From Variimorphobacter saccharofermentans (GTDB lineage: Bacteria > Bacillota > Clostridia > Lachnospirales > Lachnospiraceae), in assembly GCF_014174405.1 (NCBI RefSeq), contig NZ_JACEGA010000001.1, forward strand, positions 1,114,001 through 1,178,000: 64,000 nt of DNA, given 5' to 3'. Positions within the stretch are counted from its first letter, which is position 1, and each line of letters starts with the position of its first letter. Positions 42,796 to 52,378 of this stretch are shown in pieces. The translations under genes and the position numbers were made by a program. Below the pieces are notes generated by a model. The model ran no database searches and had not been told where the DNA came from. It worked only from the letters and a program-made list of their open reading frames with translations.

Positions 42796-44061
42796 ATGGG
42801 AATGACAATGACGCAGAAGATACTGGCAGCACATGCAGGGCTTGACAAGGTTACTGCCGGCCAGTTAATTGAAGCGGATTTAGATTTAGTATTGGGTAAT
42901 GATGTAACAGCTCCGGTAGCAATCCATGAGATGGAAAAGATGAAGATTAAGAAGGTATTTCATAAGGACAAGATTGCATTAGTACCAGATCACTTTACTC
43001 CGAACAAAGATATCAAGTCTGCAGAGCACTGTAAATGTGTTCGTGAATTTGCTCAGGATCAGGATATTACGAATTATTTTGAAATTGGTGAGATGGGTAT
43101 CGAACATGCATTACTACCAGAGAAAGGATTAGTGGTTGCAGGAGATGTGGTAATCGGTGCGGATTCCCATACCTGTACCTATGGTGCATTGGGTGCATTC
43201 TCAACAGGTGTCGGAAGTACGGATATGGCAGCAGGTATGGCAACAGGAAAAGCCTGGTTCAAGGTTCCCTCCGCACTGAAATTTGTACTGACCGGAAAGC
43301 CTGCAAAATGGGTTAGCGGTAAGGATGTCATCCTTCATATCATTGGTATGATTGGAGTGGATGGTGCATTATACAAATCAATGGAGTTTGTAGGAGACGG
43401 AATTAAGAATTTATCCATGGATGATCGTTTTGCTATGGCGAATATGGCCATTGAAGCAGGAGCAAAAAACGGTATCTTCCCAGTGGATGATCTGGCGATT
43501 CAATATATCAAGGATCATTCAAACAAGGAATATAAGATATATGAAGCGGACGAAGATGCTGAATACGATGAGGTCTATGAGATTGATTTATCCTCGCTGA
43601 AGCCTACAGTAGCGTTTCCTCATTTACCGGAGAATACCAGAACGATAGATGAGGTTGGCGATGTTAAAATAGATCAGGTTGTGATTGGTTCCTGTACCAA
43701 TGGTAGAATAGATGATTTGCGTGTTGCAGCAAAAATTCTCGAGGGAAGAAAAGTTGCAAAGGGTCTGCGTGTTATTATATTCCCTGCCACTCAGAAGATC
43801 TATCTTCAGGCGATGGAAGAAGGACTTCTTGCCACCTTTATCAAGGCAGGTGCAGTGGTAAGTACACCTACCTGCGGACCGTGTCTGGGCGGACACATGG
43901 GTATCCTTGCTGCAGGTGAAAAGGCAGTGGCTACTACCAATCGTAACTTTGTCGGACGCATGGGTCATGTGGATTCGGAGGTTTATCTGGCAAGTCCCGC
44001 TGTTGCAGCAGCCAGTGCAGTAACCGGTAAGATTTCTGGACCACAGGAACTTGGTTTATAG
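42796..44061 (+). CDS. leuC: 3-isopropylmalate dehydratase large subunit
   Basis: 421 residues. Aconitase-like enzyme that isomerises 2- to 3-isopropylmalate with LeuD. The three cluster cysteines are visible in [12 protein letters not shown] (about 300) and [13 protein letters not shown] (about 359 and 362), and [23 protein letters not shown] (about 117-139) is the substrate region. The length and pattern fit the short (archaeal/clostridial, HacA-like) LeuC type rather than the longer proteobacterial form. AAGGAGG precedes the ATG; leuD starts 10 bp after its stop. Confidence 0.96.
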   Translation: MGMTMTQKILAAHAGLDKVTAGQLIEADLDLVLGNDVTAPVAIHEMEKMKIKKVFHKDKIALVPDHFTPNKDIKSAEHCKCVREFAQDQDITNYFEIGEMGIEHALLPEKGLVVAGDVVIGADSHTCTYGALGAFSTGVGSTDMAAGMATGKAWFKVPSALKFVLTGKPAKWVSGKDVILHIIGMIGVDGALYKSMEFVGDGIKNLSMDDRFAMANMAIEAGAKNGIFPVDDLAIQYIKDHSNKEYKIYEADEDAEYDEVYEIDLSSLKPTVAFPHLPENTRTIDEVGDVKIDQVVIGSCTNGRIDDLRVAAKILEGRKVAKGLRVIIFPATQKIYLQAMEEGLLATFIKAGAVVSTPTCGPCLGGHMGILAAGEKAVATTNRNFVGRMGHVDSEVYLASPAVAAASAVTGKISGPQELGL

Positions 44062-44071
44062 GAGGGATAAT

Positions 44072-44557
44072 ATGAAGGCATTTGGAAAAGTACATAAATA
44101 TGGTGATAATGTAGATACGGATGTAATTATACCTGCGCGTTATCTGAACTCCTCCGATCCGAAGGAGCTGGCAGCAAAATGTATGATTGATATTGATAAA
44201 GATTTTGTAAACCGGGTTAAACAGGGAGATATCATGGTGGCAAATAAGAATTTCGGCTGTGGCTCCTCAAGAGAGCATGCACCGATCGCCATCAAGGCAT
44301 CTGGAATCAGCTGTGTGATTGCAGAAACTTTTGCAAGAATTTTTTACCGTAATGCAATCAATATCGGTCTTCCGATCATTGAGTGCCCGGAAGCTGCCAA
44401 GGAAATCGAAGCAGGTGATGAGGTGGAAATCGACTTTGACAGCGGTATTATTTATGACAGAACGAAAGGAACACAGTATCAGGGTCAGGCATTTCCGGAG
44501 TTTATGCAGAAGATAATCAAAGCAGAAGGACTAATTAATTATATTAATAATAAATAA
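44072..44557 (+). CDS. leuD: 3-isopropylmalate dehydratase small subunit
   Basis: 161 residues from ATG 44072 (GGAGGG 5 bp upstream; a longer frame overlapping leuC is not supported). The swivel domain of the aconitase superfamily is recognised by [16 protein letters not shown] (about 9-24), [20 protein letters not shown] (about 56-75) and [19 protein letters not shown] (about 80-98). Works as a heterodimer with LeuC. Same short type as LeuC. Confidence 0.96.
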   Translation: MKAFGKVHKYGDNVDTDVIIPARYLNSSDPKELAAKCMIDIDKDFVNRVKQGDIMVANKNFGCGSSREHAPIAIKASGISCVIAETFARIFYRNAINIGLPIIECPEAAKEIEAGDEVEIDFDSGIIYDRTKGTQYQGQAFPEFMQKIIKAEGLINYINNK

Positions 44558-44710
44558 GTAGTAATCTTTATAGTTGAGTTCCTGGACGATATCATCATAT
44601 GAAAGAAATCATCCCGGTGAATATGGTTTAAAATCACCTAAATAAATGCACAGAATCAATTCATCTATCATAACTTGATATAGAACTTCAAATAGGTGAT
44701 GGTTATTAAT

Positions 44711-45517
44711 ATGAATGGTACGATACGTTACACAATCAGACCATATGATACCATATGGATGCTGGCCCAGGTATTTAATACTACCGTAGATTCAATTATG
44801 GAATTAAACCCTGGAATAAATCCTAGAAATCTTTTGATAGGACAGGTAATAACAATAAGACCGGGATACCAATATTATCCGTCCTATCCGAGAAACGGAA
44901 CCGGTCCTATGGGTGAATTTATGGATGATTATATGGATGAGGAACTGGATGATGCTATGGATGATATGTATGATATGGATGGTATGGACGGGGATATGGA
45001 AGAGCTGATGAACCTATTCCGTATGCTGTGGGAGCAGCATTCGCATTGGACGGCTATGGCAATCATCTCAATCATACATGATTTACCGGAACGAGAGATG
45101 GTGATTCAGAGATTACTTCGGAACGCCACTGATTTTGCCAACGCTTTCAGCCAGTATTATGGAGTAGATTCAGCTCAAGCCCTGGGGGATCTAATGACAA
45201 GGCATTTAACAATTGCTGCAGAGGTAGTAGAAGCTGCAAAAATTGGTGATACGGATGCATTGGCAAATGCCGATCAGAGATGGCGTGAGAATGCAGAGCA
45301 GATTGCGTCACTTCTGGCAAGTATGAATGAGTACTGGAGCGTGGATGACTGGAGTGCTATGTTATTTGAGCATTTGAATCTACTTACGGATTTCGTTACC
45401 GCTGTTCTGACTCAGAACTATCAGGATGCGGTGAAGCTTATAGATGACATAGAAATGCAAGTACTTGATATGGCAGATATGATGTCGATGGGAATTGCAA
45501 GGCAATTTCCGGATTAG
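44711..45517 (+). CDS. LysM-domain protein with acidic Met/Asp-rich linker and helical C-terminus
   Basis: About 268 residues (starts at 44699 or 44711; AGGTGATGG lies before the latter). N-terminal LysM motif (about 5-50: YTIRPYDTIWMLAQVFNTTVDSIMELNPGINPRNLLIGQVITI), which binds peptidoglycan or chitin-like glycans. Then a 50-residue linker very rich in Asp, Met and Glu (FMDDYMDEELDDAMDDMYDMDG). The C-terminal 170 residues are all-helical, starting LWEQHSHWTAMAIISII, with His/Glu positions like those of ferritin-like clostridial spore proteins. There is no signal peptide, so it may act inside the mother cell or on the spore coat. It stands alone between leuD and DUF2935. Confidence 0.75.
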   Translation: MNGTIRYTIRPYDTIWMLAQVFNTTVDSIMELNPGINPRNLLIGQVITIRPGYQYYPSYPRNGTGPMGEFMDDYMDEELDDAMDDMYDMDGMDGDMEELMNLFRMLWEQHSHWTAMAIISIIHDLPEREMVIQRLLRNATDFANAFSQYYGVDSAQALGDLMTRHLTIAAEVVEAAKIGDTDALANADQRWRENAEQIASLLASMNEYWSVDDWSAMLFEHLNLLTDFVTAVLTQNYQDAVKLIDDIEMQVLDMADMMSMGIARQFPD

Positions 45518-45536
45518 AGAAACGCGACATATTACA

Positions 45537-45567
45537 TCAATGTTTTCCCTCAAAAAACATTGATTTT
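45537..45567 (+). terminator. Terminator 1 after the LysM gene
   Basis: TCAATGTTTT pairs with AAAACATTGA around a short loop and is followed by TTTTAT. Confidence 0.7.
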
Positions 45568-45581
45568 ATAAATTGGTTATG

Positions 45582-45633
45582 GGAACCGGGTAGAACATCA
45601 TTCGAAAGAGTTGTGTAATATCCGGTTCCTTTT
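45582..45633 (+). terminator. Terminator 2 after the LysM gene
   Basis: GGAACCGG (45582-45589) / CCGGTTCC (45622-45629) followed by TTTT. The remainder of the gap to 45807 is AT-rich promoter-like DNA without a gene. Confidence 0.65.
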
Positions 45634-45807
45634 GTTGTTGTAAAGGAAGTTTTTTAAAAGTTTATATATTAATTTGTTTATATCAATTTGGATATAGAAA
45701 AATATGCCGCTTTATCTGATAAATTTTTTTCTGACAATAATGTAACAAATCAGAATGAAAGAAATAGACTATTAAGGAAAGACCTTATGCCATAAGGAGG
45801 ATTTATT

Positions 45808-46734
45808 TTGCTATCATGCTTTGATTATGTACGACAGTCTCTTGAAACACATTTGTTTTTTGCACGTATCATGAAAGAACATGCATTCTTCCTTCAGATC
45901 GGATTTACCCCTCGTGATCGTAAATATGCACAGCATGCGGAAAAACTAAGGGCATGCTTTGACGAGTTGTTATCAGATGTAATCTCCATATCCGATGGTG
46001 TAGTAAGTGAGGATTTGTTAAAGTCCGGTGAAGCAGCTACTCAATTTACTTTGGAGGCAGAGAAGGTAACCGAATTCTATACAGGCGTCCCGATTAACAG
46101 AAAATTAACGGAAGCAGTATTAGGTTTAGGTTGTGGAAGAGACAGGAATGATAGAGTTCTTGAACAAAGAGTAACGATTATAAATCGAAAAGCAATCAAA
46201 TTACTGAATGACATTATTGCATTTAAAAGCAACATTTTGAAGAACGTATTGGAATGTAGAATGTACACCGTGAATTATCCGCTACTAATTGAACATATTA
46301 TGAGAGAAGCAAGATTGTATCAGCATATCATACGTAGACTTCAAAGCAGAAAGGAAGTCGATCTGCAGAGAGAAGCGCTGGAACAGGAAGCCTTCTGGAA
46401 TCAAATTATGGCTGAGCATTCTAAATTTATTCGAGGTTTATTAGACCCGACGGAAGAGGAATTGATTAAGACAGCACATAATTTTGGAAAAGAATTCGAT
46501 CAACTGACAAAGGAAGCAAGGGATGCTATGGATATGGCAAACTGTGATTCTTACCGAGTGACAGAGGAAAGCCTTAGGGCGACAAAGAATATACGAGATT
46601 TTAAAACTCAAGGTACGGAAGGATTATTGGATTGTCAGATTAGATCCATAATTATACCTTTATTGGGAGACCATACCTTAAGAGAAGCAAATCATTTTAT
46701 ACGATTATTAAAAATCTATAGCAGGTATTCATAG
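45808..46734 (+). CDS. DUF2935 family protein (ferritin-like helical)
   Basis: 308 residues with TTG start (AAGGAGG 8 bp upstream). All-helical; the two halves are internally similar, each opening with a hydrophobic/His motif: LETHLFFARIMKEHAFFLQIGF (about 13-34) and YPLLIEHIMREARLYQHIIRRL (about 157-178), followed by WNQIMAEHSKFIRGLLDPTE (about 195-214). The repeated E-x-x-H pairs are the pattern of DUF2935 proteins, thought to bind metal in spore-forming Firmicutes. Biochemical role is unknown. Single gene. Confidence 0.85.
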   Translation: MLSCFDYVRQSLETHLFFARIMKEHAFFLQIGFTPRDRKYAQHAEKLRACFDELLSDVISISDGVVSEDLLKSGEAATQFTLEAEKVTEFYTGVPINRKLTEAVLGLGCGRDRNDRVLEQRVTIINRKAIKLLNDIIAFKSNILKNVLECRMYTVNYPLLIEHIMREARLYQHIIRRLQSRKEVDLQREALEQEAFWNQIMAEHSKFIRGLLDPTEEELIKTAHNFGKEFDQLTKEARDAMDMANCDSYRVTEESLRATKNIRDFKTQGTEGLLDCQIRSIIIPLLGDHTLREANHFIRLLKIYSRYS

Positions 46735-46931
46735 AACGAAATTATCTATATTCATAAGATGAATCTATGATCATAGTATTCATAATAGATATAGATGATT
46801 TTAATAAAAAATATTAATTTATATTACTAAAAACTTAATACTGCAATGAATTTTTCCTTGCTGCCATGCTAATAATAATACGGTAGTACTAGTTATAAAT
46901 AAGCTGCTTTTTGCGGCGGAATGGAGGAATT

Positions 46932-47111
46932 ATGGCAGTTAGAAAAATGGAAAAACCCAATGAAGGAATTAAGTGTGTAGTTAATACCTGTGAATATTAT
47001 ATGAACGGTGATCATTGTGCTGCTGAGAAAATCAGCGTAGAACCCAGAAATGCGAAAGGCTCAGAAGAAACAGATTGTGCAACCTTTGAACCGAAGGATA
47101 GAACCTTCTAA
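46932..47111 (+). CDS. DUF1540 domain protein
   Basis: 59 residues from ATG 46932 (GGAGG upstream). Carries the DUF1540 cysteine pattern: IKCVVNTCEYYMNGDHCAAEKISVE...ETDCATF, i.e. C-x4-C-x8-C-x16-C. Such small proteins are common in clostridia and probably bind a metal; function unknown. A clear terminator follows, so it is a one-gene unit. Confidence 0.88.
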   Translation: MAVRKMEKPNEGIKCVVNTCEYYMNGDHCAAEKISVEPRNAKGSEETDCATFEPKDRTF

Positions 47112-47124
47112 GAGAAGAATATTT

Positions 47125-47163
47125 ATAAAGCTCACTATGGTTTGCTTCCTTAGTGAGCTTTAT
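47125..47163 (+). terminator. Terminator after the DUF1540 gene
   Basis: ATAAAGCTCACTA / TAGTGAGCTTTAT, perfect 13-bp stem with a 13-base loop. Confidence 0.85.
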
Positions 47164-47271
47164 CTATAGACTATTATAATATTCTGATATTACCTTGGTA
47201 TCTTTATGCAACCAGATCGCTGGTCAAATTTTGATAATAATTATTTGATTAATTCCAGCTGTTCATTGTGT

Positions 47272-48366
47272 TTATTCTTTTTCATTATCCTTATTTTGAC
47301 TTGGTCTTTGGAATAAGCTAATGGTACCTTCTTCGTTCAGCTTTACCAGTATTGTAGCGATAATCGGCAAGAGCAAGAGACCCAGAACGCCCATCAGCTG
47401 TGTCCCCACAAACATAAGAATTAAAGTAACTAACGGATGTAATCCAATTTGCTGTCCGACTATTTTCGGTTCAATGGATTGGCGGACAGCCGTTATGATA
47501 ATGTAGAGCAGTAGCATTCCGATACCTAGCTTTGTATTTCCTAAGATAAAAGAAATAATGGACCATGGTAGAAGAACTGCTCCCGTACCTAAGATGGGCA
47601 TTACATCAATAATCGCTACAAGGCCTCCGAAGAAGAAAGCGTTTGGTATTCCAAGAATTAGAAAGCCCACAGATAGTTCCATGAATGTAATCGTTATGAT
47701 CGCTGCGTAAGCCTTGATAAATTTAGCCAGGGTACCTATACCGCTATCCTTAAGCTTCAATATCATTTTCTGTTTTTCTCCCTTAAACTGACATATGATA
47801 AAATCAGTAATCCGATAATAATCAATCGTAAAGAAGAAGGATGATACGATGGTAAAAATCAATTTAATAAGGAAGGAAGGTAATTGTCCTGCAAAGTTAG
47901 TAATTTTCGATACTACGGTAGAGGAAGCATTGGTAAGAAATTTGAATATGGAATCACTGATATTATTCAGGAAATCCTCCACATAGAGCTCAATACCTGG
48001 AAAACGGTTCATTAAATCATCGGCTACCTTATTCAAAGCAGGAAGTATGGTGTTTTGATAAAGGGCGGGAATACTGTTAAATAGTTCACCGAGGAAATTA
48101 AAGACCTTAAAACCAATCAAGCTTAAGATGAGACCTACAATACTGTAAAAAATGATCAGTATGATGATAGAAACAAATACCCTTTTTATACGAGTCCTTT
48201 TCTCAACCAAGTCAATCAGACGCCGAAAGGACACAGCAATAATCAGACCGATTACAAAAGGCATTAATAAGGGAAGCAGGTATTTAATACCTACATATAC
48301 CAGTAACAATATAATTGCAATGTATAGGACACGTATAATAAACGCCTTTTGCTTCTCAATATTCAT
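47272..48366 (-). CDS. AI-2E family transporter-like membrane protein (YtvI-type)
   Basis: 364 residues with about eight membrane helices. It belongs to the AI-2 exporter/YtvI family: N-terminal helix pair YIAIILLLVYVGIKYLLPLLMPFVIGLIIA (about 14-43), a helical extra-membrane stretch (about 90-150) with amphipathic FNSIPALYQNTILPALNKV, and the C-terminal IDVMPILGTGAVLLPW and EPKIVGQQIGLHPLVTLILMFVG motifs. The clostridial version at this length is usually the sporulation membrane protein YtvI. Transported substrate unknown. Convergent with DUF1540 and followed by the DUF47 gene on the same strand. Confidence 0.85.
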   Translation of the reverse strand: MNIEKQKAFIIRVLYIAIILLLVYVGIKYLLPLLMPFVIGLIIAVSFRRLIDLVEKRTRIKRVFVSIIILIIFYSIVGLILSLIGFKVFNFLGELFNSIPALYQNTILPALNKVADDLMNRFPGIELYVEDFLNNISDSIFKFLTNASSTVVSKITNFAGQLPSFLIKLIFTIVSSFFFTIDYYRITDFIICQFKGEKQKMILKLKDSGIGTLAKFIKAYAAIITITFMELSVGFLILGIPNAFFFGGLVAIIDVMPILGTGAVLLPWSIISFILGNTKLGIGMLLLYIIITAVRQSIEPKIVGQQIGLHPLVTLILMFVGTQLMGVLGLLLLPIIATILVKLNEEGTISLFQRPSQNKDNEKE

Positions 48367-48429
48367 ATTAACTCCTATCTACTGCCATAATGGCATAACG
48401 AAAATGTGAATAATAGAATGATAGATCTG

Positions 48430-49056
48430 TTAGGAATTTTTCATCACTATGCTTTCGATGATATCAGCTACATCTTCGCAAGTATCACAGCATTTTTCCA
48501 GACGGTGTAAGATCTCAGTCCAGCACATTAATTCAATGGGATCCTTAGAGGTATGATAGAGATTACGCATGGAATCTACATAGAGTGCGTCTCCCTCTTC
48601 CTCAAGGCGGTTGATTTCAATGATCTTATCACGAAGGGTTTTGGAGGTCTTGAAATTCTTGAATTCCTCCAGTGCTTCGTCCATGGCTTTACAGCAGGTT
48701 ACAATCAGATTCGTAAATTTAATGATCTCCGGACGTATGGACTGAATATTGAACATATCAATATAGATTAAGACATCTTCCACGGAATCAGTTACATCAT
48801 CTATTTCCTGGGTGAGAGTTGTAATATCCTCGCGCTCAATGGGGGGAAGGAATTCCTTCACCAGTCGATTCATTATATCATGCTTTGCGTAATCCGCGCT
48901 ATGCTCAATTTCATGAGCAGCCTTCACTTTTTCTGAGATATTGCTATGATCAAAATTACATAAGGTCTCGTTAAGGGCCACGGCAAGTTTGTACGAATAT
49001 TTTGCGAGATCTGCAAATGCATCAAAATAATTATATTCATTTTTTCTTTTCAACAT
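48430..49056 (-). CDS. DUF47 (PhoU-like, Pit accessory) protein
   Basis: 208 residues, all helical. The DUF47 family is recognised from the segments HEIEHSADYAKHDIMNRLVKEFLPPIEREDITTLTQEIDDVTDSVEDV (about 68-115), where the paired E-x-x-x-D motifs coordinate metal as in PhoU. It is encoded 16 bp after the Pit transporter, the usual Pit-DUF47 pair in which DUF47 modulates transport. It probably gates the transporter in response to phosphate. Confidence 0.9.
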   Translation of the reverse strand: MLKRKNEYNYFDAFADLAKYSYKLAVALNETLCNFDHSNISEKVKAAHEIEHSADYAKHDIMNRLVKEFLPPIEREDITTLTQEIDDVTDSVEDVLIYIDMFNIQSIRPEIIKFTNLIVTCCKAMDEALEEFKNFKTSKTLRDKIIEINRLEEEGDALYVDSMRNLYHTSKDPIELMCWTEILHRLEKCCDTCEDVADIIESIVMKNS

Positions 49057-49072
49057 AAATATACTCCCTTTC

Positions 49073-50128
49073 TTATTTAAATATACTCATAAAAATATAA
49101 GCCATGATTATCCCCAGTAGACCGCATCCCGGGAAGGTTAGAACCCAAGCCGCGACCATTTCCTTTACTACACTCCAATTGACACTAGACAGTCTTTTCG
49201 AAGCACCCACACCCATAATTGCAGTGGTTTTCGTGTGAGTAGTACTAACAGGAACACCAAGTATGGAGGCAACATAGAGACTGATTGCAGCAGCGATATC
49301 TGCGGAGAAACCCTGGTAAGTATTAAGCTTTACCATTCCCATACCCACAGTTTTGATTATCTTGTAGCCGCCTATGGAAGTACCAAGGGCCATGACTACA
49401 GAGCATAGTATCATTAACCAGATAGGAATTTCGAAATTAGTAATATTTCCTTGCCCTTTTGCGAGAAATACCCCGAGTAAGAATACACCCATGAACTTTT
49501 GACCATCCTGGGCACCATGCATGAAGGCCATAGCAGCACCTCCGCATACCTGTGCCTTTCGGAAGAAGGAGCTTGTCTTACGATGATCCATTCCCTTGCA
49601 TATAAAGCCTATTAATTTCGTAACAATATATCCGATAATGAAGCCCATAATGGAGGACATAAATAAACCATAGATAACTTTAATCCATTCACCACCGTTT
49701 ATACCTTTTCCACCCTGTAATGCGATAGCGGCACCAGTCACACCAGCGATCAGTGCATGGGATTCACTAGTGGGGATACCAAATGCCCAGGCAGCAGTAG
49801 CCCATACTACGATGGCAAACAGAGCAGCACAGAGAGCAATTAGCGCATTTTTAGGATTATCACCGAAATCAACCATATTATAAATGGTCTGTGCTACTGC
49901 ATTGCTTACCATTGTCATAACAAAGACTCCCAGAAAATTAAATATTGCTGCCATAATGATAGCTTTCTTAGGACTGAGAGAGCGGGTTGATACACAGGTA
50001 GCAATAGCGTTCGGCGCGTCAGTCCATCCGTTCACTAAGATAACTCCAAGTACTAACACAACAGTTATTAATAAAGCCGGATTGGAAATCAGCTGCTGTA
50101 AAAACTCAGCTAAAGATATTGTTGCCAT
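49073..50128 (-). CDS. Inorganic phosphate transporter, Pit family
   Basis: 351 residues with ten or more helices. Characteristic Pit repeats: NGWTDAPNAIATCVSTRSLSPKKAIIMAA (about 28-56) and GASKRLSSVNWSVVKEMVAAWVLTFPGCGLLG (about 308-340), with the conserved GXXDXXN-type NGWTDAPN and the second-half FMHGAQDGQKFMG (about 199-211). It imports phosphate with cations. AGGAGG precedes the ATG. It precedes the DUF47 gene; TTTACA repeats upstream suggest PhoP control. Confidence 0.95.
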   Translation of the reverse strand: MATISLAEFLQQLISNPALLITVVLVLGVILVNGWTDAPNAIATCVSTRSLSPKKAIIMAAIFNFLGVFVMTMVSNAVAQTIYNMVDFGDNPKNALIALCAALFAIVVWATAAWAFGIPTSESHALIAGVTGAAIALQGGKGINGGEWIKVIYGLFMSSIMGFIIGYIVTKLIGFICKGMDHRKTSSFFRKAQVCGGAAMAFMHGAQDGQKFMGVFLLGVFLAKGQGNITNFEIPIWLMILCSVVMALGTSIGGYKIIKTVGMGMVKLNTYQGFSADIAAAISLYVASILGVPVSTTHTKTTAIMGVGASKRLSSVNWSVVKEMVAAWVLTFPGCGLLGIIMAYIFMSIFK

Positions 50129-50251
50129 AATATGCCTCCTGTAACTTCTTTTCTATGTAAATAATGTCATTGATACAATCATATGAATATTAGCACGAAT
50201 GAAAAGTAGAAGCAATGAATTTGATTAAAAAATTTATACAATCATTTAAAT

Positions 50252-50427
50252 TTTACATAGAATTTACATGAAGTTTACTTAATACTTGTGTTGGGAGACT
50301 AAGATATCAGTTAAAATTTGCAACCGTTTTTACATTAAGCAGATAATCTGATTTTCCGTATATTTATATAGATGAAACAAAATCGAGCCCACTTCCATTA
50401 TTTTTAAATTTTACATTGATTTTTACA
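50252..50427. promoter_or_regulatory. TTTACA repeats resembling a PhoP box, upstream of pit
   Basis: TTTACA at 50252-50257 and 50263-50268 and TTTACT at 50274-50279 recur with an exact 11-bp period. Further TTTACA copies occur at 50329-50334, 50410-50415 and 50422-50427. PhoP of Bacillus binds direct TT(A/T)ACA-like repeats with about 11-bp spacing, and these lie 124-300 bp upstream of the Pit start (toward ilvD). Role in Pho control is inferred. Confidence 0.45.
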
Positions 50428-50510
50428 GCAAAATCCTTTATCATATACTGTACTATTAAAAATGTCGGTACCAAACCTTCAACCGATTAACCGATTATAT
50501 GTTATCTAAT

Positions 50511-50547
50511 AGGAACAAGTGAATTGTATCATCAATTCAGCTTGTTC
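50511..50547 (+). terminator. Leader hairpin before ilvD
   Basis: AGGAACAAG / CTTGTTCT with inner GAATTG / CAATTC (50511-50547), followed by ATTTATAAAA, about 65 bp before ilvD. It could be an attenuator or a terminator of an unseen short transcript. No T-box consensus or leader peptide rich in Leu/Ile/Val was seen. Otherwise the 485-bp gap between pit and ilvD contains no gene. Confidence 0.5.
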
Positions 50548-50613
50548 TATTTATAAAACTCGTTATTTGAATAAAATTGCGAGATATAATAATGAAAGAA
50601 AAGGTGGTTAAGG

Positions 50614-52287
50614 ATGAGAAGTGATTCAGTAAAAACAGGAATATCGCAGGCGCCCCACAGATCATTATTCAATGCACTGGGGTTGACAAAGGAAGAATTA
50701 AGGAAACCACTCATAGGAATCGTTAGTTCTTACAATGAAATTGTACCCGGACATATGAATATAGATAAAGTCGTCGATGCCGTCAAGCTGGGAGTCGCAA
50801 TGGCAGGGGGAACACCTCTTGTATTTCCTGCAATTGCTGTCTGTGATGGTATAGCCATGGGACATCAGGGTATGAAATATTCACTTGTTACCAGAGACCT
50901 GATTGCTGATTCAACAGAAGCAGTAGCAATGGCTCATCAATTTGACGCACTAGTTATGGTTCCGAATTGTGATAAGAATGTACCTGGCTTATTAATGGCA
51001 GCAGCCAGATTAAATATTCCTACCATTTTTGTCAGTGGAGGTCCGATGCTGGCAGGACGTGTAAATGGTAAGAAACACAGTCTTTCCGCTATGTTTGAGG
51101 CAGTAGGTGCTTACAGTGCAGGAAAGATGACAGAAGAAGAAGTAGAAGAATATGAGAATAAAGTATGTGCATCCTGTGGCTCCTGTTCCGGAATGTACAC
51201 TGCTAATTCCATGAACTGCCTTACCGAAGCAATCGGCATGGGCTTAAAAGGAAACGGCACCATACCGGCGGCTTATTCAGAAAGAATTCGTCTGGCAAAA
51301 CAGGCCGGAATGAAAATAATGGAGCTGCTTGAGAAGAACATCAGACCAAGAGATATCTTAACCAAGGAAGCCTTTATGAATGCGCTAACAGTGGATATGG
51401 CACTCGGATGCTCAACGAATACGATGCTGCATCTTCCGGCTATCGCTCATGAGGTGGGATTTGAGCTTAACTTAGATATCGCCAATGAAATTAGTGCTAA
51501 GACACCGAACCTGTGTCATCTTGCACCGGCAGGCCCGACTTACATGGAGGATCTGAACGAAGCAGGTGGAGTATATGCAGTTATGAATGAATTAAATAAG
51601 AAGGGACTCTTACATACAGATTTGATTACCGCAACAGGAAAGACTGTTGGCGAAAATATTCAAAATTGCGTTAATCTTAATCCTGAGGTTATCAGACCAA
51701 TCGATAATCCCTACAGTGAGACCGGTGGTATCGCTATCTTAAAGGGAAATCTTGCTCCTGATTCTGGTGTTGTAAAGCGTTCTGCAGTGGCTCCTGAGAT
51801 GCTGAAGCATGAAGGACCAGCAAGGGTATTTGACTGTGAAGAGGATGCGATCGCAGCTATTACGGGAGGCAAAATTGTACCTGGAGATGTAGTGGTAATT
51901 CGTTATGAGGGACCGAAAGGTGGACCGGGAATGAGAGAAATGCTTAATCCTACCAGTGCGATTATGGGTATGGGACTTGGTTCCTCCGTTGCACTAATTA
52001 CGGATGGCCGTTTCTCTGGTGCCTCCAGAGGAGCCTGTGTAGGCCATGTGTCTCCGGAAGCTGCAGTTGGCGGCAACATAGCTCTGGTAGAGGAAGGCGA
52101 TATTATACAGATAGATATAAATGCAAATTCACTTAATTTCGTCATATCGGATGAAGAGCTGGAAGCAAGAAGGGCAAAATGGCGGCCACGTGAACCGAAG
52201 ATTACAACCGGTTATCTGTCAAGATACGTTTCCATGGTTACAAGCGGTAATCGAGGAGCAATACTTGAAGTGCCGAAAGCAAAATAA
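50614..52287 (+). CDS. ilvD: Dihydroxy-acid dehydratase
   Basis: 557 residues, the normal length. Fe-S enzyme of isoleucine/valine synthesis, converting 2,3-dihydroxy-acids to 2-keto-acids. It shows [20 protein letters not shown] (about 30-49), the cluster Cys in [21 protein letters not shown] (about 117-137), [25 protein letters not shown] (about 187-211), and [22 protein letters not shown] (about 464-485). AAAGGTGG lies 7 bp before the ATG. ilvB follows 91 bp later. Confidence 0.97.
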   Translation: MRSDSVKTGISQAPHRSLFNALGLTKEELRKPLIGIVSSYNEIVPGHMNIDKVVDAVKLGVAMAGGTPLVFPAIAVCDGIAMGHQGMKYSLVTRDLIADSTEAVAMAHQFDALVMVPNCDKNVPGLLMAAARLNIPTIFVSGGPMLAGRVNGKKHSLSAMFEAVGAYSAGKMTEEEVEEYENKVCASCGSCSGMYTANSMNCLTEAIGMGLKGNGTIPAAYSERIRLAKQAGMKIMELLEKNIRPRDILTKEAFMNALTVDMALGCSTNTMLHLPAIAHEVGFELNLDIANEISAKTPNLCHLAPAGPTYMEDLNEAGGVYAVMNELNKKGLLHTDLITATGKTVGENIQNCVNLNPEVIRPIDNPYSETGGIAILKGNLAPDSGVVKRSAVAPEMLKHEGPARVFDCEEDAIAAITGGKIVPGDVVVIRYEGPKGGPGMREMLNPTSAIMGMGLGSSVALITDGRFSGASRGACVGHVSPEAAVGGNIALVEEGDIIQIDINANSLNFVISDEELEARRAKWRPREPKITTGYLSRYVSMVTSGNRGAILEVPKAK

Positions 52288-52378
52288 ATTCAAGAGGAAG
52301 CCTTTAACGAATCAAGTTTGTGACTTCGTTATGAACATGAGCTTGTGATCAAAATAAACACGGAAATGAGGGTAAAGA

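Noticed and set aside
50129..50613. T-box riboswitch before ilvD
   Set aside because: The 485-bp gap lacks the AGGGTGGNACCGCG motif and the specifier-loop layout; only a simple hairpin is seen.
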